Source: Photorhabdus asymbiotica
GTDB lineage: Bacteria > Pseudomonadota > Gammaproteobacteria > Enterobacterales > Enterobacteriaceae
Direction: 5' to 3'
DNA length: 64,000 nt
Assembly: GCF_003634575.1 (NCBI RefSeq)
Contig: NZ_RBLJ01000001.1
Location: forward strand, 1,240,001 to 1,304,000
The notes under the pieces are model-generated. The model was given only the letters and a program-made list of their open reading frames with translations, was not told where the DNA came from and ran no database searches. Position numbers and translations under genes: made by a program. This document shows positions 62,269 to 64,000 of this stretch, piece after piece. How positions within the stretch are numbered: position 1 is the stretch's first letter; every line of letters starts with the position of its first letter.

Positions 62269-64000
62269 TTACACCGCAGTTTGGAAAATCACATCACCCG
62301 CTTTTTCAGTGTATTGATTCAATTGATCAAAGTTAAGATAACGATAAGTATCTTCTGCGGTTTCATCAACTTTATCCATAAATTGCTGGTACTCTTCCGG
62401 TGTAGGCAAACGCCCCAATAAAGAAGCCACAGCAGCCAGTTCAGCCGATGCCAGATAAACATTCGCCCCCGTCCCTAAACGGTTCGGGAAGTTACGGGTC
62501 GACGTGGAAACCACAGTTACACCGTCAGCAACACGCGCCTGGTTACCCATACACAAGGAACAACCAGGAATTTCAATCCGCGCCCCACTTTTACCAAAGA
62601 TGCTGTAATAACCTTCCTCTGTAAGTTGAGCCGCATCCATTTTTGTTGGCGGAGCAACCCACAAACGAGTTGGTAATTGACCTTTATGTTGATCCAATAA
62701 TTTACCGGCTGCACGGAAATGACCAATGTTAGTCATACAAGAACCGATGAAAACTTCATCAATTTTACTATTAGCGACATCAGACAACAAACGCGCATCA
62801 TCGGGATCATTCGGTGCGCATAAAATGGGTTCTTTAATTTCAGCCAGATCGATTTCAATCACCGCTGCATATTCTGCATCAACATCGGCTTCCAGCAGTT
62901 GAGGATCTTTCAGCCAGTTTTCCATACCTGTTACACGACGTTCCAGTGTACGACGGTCACCATAACCTTCAGCAATCATCCATTTCAGCAATACAATATT
63001 GGATTGCAAGTATTCGATAATAGGTGCTTTATCCAGTTTAATGGTGCAACCCGCCGCAGAACGTTCCGCAGATGCATCCGCCAGTTCAAATGCCTGTTCA
63101 ACTTTTAGATCTGGCAAACCTTCGATTTCGAGAATACGGCCAGAGAAGATGTTTTTCTTACCTTTCTTTTCAACCGTCAGCAGACCTTGCTGAATCGCAT
63201 AGTAAGGAATCGCATGAACCAAATCACGCAAAGTAATACCGGGCTGCATCTGCCCTTTAAAACGAACCAACACAGATTCTGGCATATCCAAAGGCATCAC
63301 CCCCGTCGCAGCAGCAAACGCCACCAGACCAGAACCTGCCGGGAAGGAAATACCAATCGGGAAACGAGTATGAGAATCACCGCCAGTACCTACGGTATCA
63401 GGCAACAGCATACGGTTCAGCCATGAGTGAATGATGCCATCGCCGGGACGCAAAGAAACACCGCCACGATTCATAATGAAGTCAGGCAAGGTATGGTGAG
63501 TAGTAACGTCAACTGGCTTAGGATAAGCAGCGGTATGGCAGAATGACTGCATTACCAGATCCGCAGAAAAACCCAAACACGCCAGATCTTTCAGTTCGTC
63601 ACGAGTCATTGGGCCAGTAGTATCCTGAGAACCAACAGAAGTCATCTTAGGTTCGCAGTATTCACCTGGGCGAATACCCACGGTGCCACATGCCCGGCCA
63701 ACCATTTTCTGAGCCAAGGAGAAACCACGGCTGCTTTTCTCAATCGCTTTCGCCTGACGAAATACATCACTTTGCGGTAAACCTAGAGACTCACGCGCCT
63801 TACTGGTCAAACCACGACCAATAATCAGTGGAATACGGCCACCAGCACGAACTTCATCCAGCAATACATCTGTTTTTAGTTCAAATTCAGCCAGCAGTTC
63901 ATTAGTTTTATGGCTACGCACTTCACCTTTATATGGATAAATATCAATCACATCACCCATATTCAGCTTAGTAACATCCAGCTCTATTGGCAGTGCACCA
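62269..64000 (-). CDS. acnB: Aconitate hydratase B (partial, 5' end outside window)
   Basis: The last 576 codons of AcnB, the main TCA-cycle aconitase, which isomerises citrate and isocitrate; the start lies beyond the right edge (the frame is open to 64000). Cluster cysteines are visible in [12 protein letters not shown] and [14 protein letters not shown]. Other motifs are [14 protein letters not shown] and [11 protein letters not shown]. The full E. coli protein has 865 residues, so about two thirds is present. Confidence 0.96.
   Translation of the reverse strand, partial: GALPIELDVTKLNMGDVIDIYPYKGEVRSHKTNELLAEFELKTDVLLDEVRAGGRIPLIIGRGLTSKARESLGLPQSDVFRQAKAIEKSSRGFSLAQKMVGRACGTVGIRPGEYCEPKMTSVGSQDTTGPMTRDELKDLACLGFSADLVMQSFCHTAAYPKPVDVTTHHTLPDFIMNRGGVSLRPGDGIIHSWLNRMLLPDTVGTGGDSHTRFPIGISFPAGSGLVAFAAATGVMPLDMPESVLVRFKGQMQPGITLRDLVHAIPYYAIQQGLLTVEKKGKKNIFSGRILEIEGLPDLKVEQAFELADASAERSAAGCTIKLDKAPIIEYLQSNIVLLKWMIAEGYGDRRTLERRVTGMENWLKDPQLLEADVDAEYAAVIEIDLAEIKEPILCAPNDPDDARLLSDVANSKIDEVFIGSCMTNIGHFRAAGKLLDQHKGQLPTRLWVAPPTKMDAAQLTEEGYYSIFGKSGARIEIPGCSLCMGNQARVADGVTVVSTSTRNFPNRLGTGANVYLASAELAAVASLLGRLPTPEEYQQFMDKVDETAEDTYRYLNFDQLNQYTEKAGDVIFQTAV

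Noticed and set aside
1-64000. CRISPR array
   Set aside because: The only regular repeats are 127-bp ERICs at irregular distances, linker copies and glycine codon repeats; no short direct repeats with unique spacers were found.

Overview
The window looks like chromosomal DNA from Photorhabdus or a close relative (Morganellaceae, Gammaproteobacteria). Three things support this. The core genes match the enteric order gcvP-gcvH-gcvT-ubiI-ubiH-pepP-ygfB / zapA-ssrS-fau / serA-rpiA / argP / yggE-argO, followed by mscS. The intergenic DNA is very AT-rich. At least thirteen full-length (126-127 bp) ERIC elements, plus deleted copies, are scattered through the window, all bounded by TATA. No database search was possible; calls rest on protein motifs and remembered family features.

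Layout. (1) 1-6158: four tandem minus-strand paralogues (the first cut by the window edge) with a conserved ~190-residue N-terminal domain and a long glycine-rich / collagen-like triplet tail. Their upstream regions are duplicated too and carry ERICs at different sites. (2) 7080-15533: a compact minus-strand biosynthetic operon. It holds a FAD oxidoreductase, a HemK-like methyltransferase, an alpha-oxoamine synthase, and PapB/PapA/PapC-type enzymes that should turn chorismate into 4-aminophenylpyruvate, ending with a DHA2 exporter. (3) 16384-23590: a GC-richer minus-strand operon for amine/GABA catabolism. It holds an aldehyde dehydrogenase, a double SnoaL-like protein, a GntR regulator, a cache-domain protein, GabT, a DUF805 protein and a Tat-exported PuuB-like oxidase. 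It has a near-consensus promoter and is bracketed by ERICs. (4) 25234-39917: a two-partner secretion (TpsB/TpsA) locus. The 2930-residue exoprotein carries three TPS-type domains, a C-terminal nuclease-like toxin and a downstream immunity gene. Behind it lies a graveyard of displaced toxin/immunity cassettes, each preceded by a copy of the same pre-toxin linker. (5) 40352-56094: core metabolism (glycine cleavage, ubiquinone hydroxylases, PepP, ZapA, 6S RNA, Fau, SerA, RpiA, ArgP, YggE, ArgO). (6) 56691-59104: a small accessory locus between argO and mscS. It contains an unlisted 49-residue peptide gene, a radical SAM/SPASM maturase and a GNAT acetyltransferase, and looks like an uncharacterised RiPP system. 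(7) 59342-64000: mscS, yacL, a Dabb-domain gene and the 3' two thirds of acnB.

The strongest candidates for something undescribed are the radical-SAM peptide locus at 56.7-59.1 kb, the 4-aminophenylalanine-type operon at 7-15.5 kb, and the toxin cassette array at 25.2-30.0 kb. ERIC elements also shape genes directly: one supplies the stop codon of gcvT, a tandem pair separates the peptide gene from its maturase, and ERIC-ERIC recombination seems to have remodelled the leader of one glycine-rich gene.
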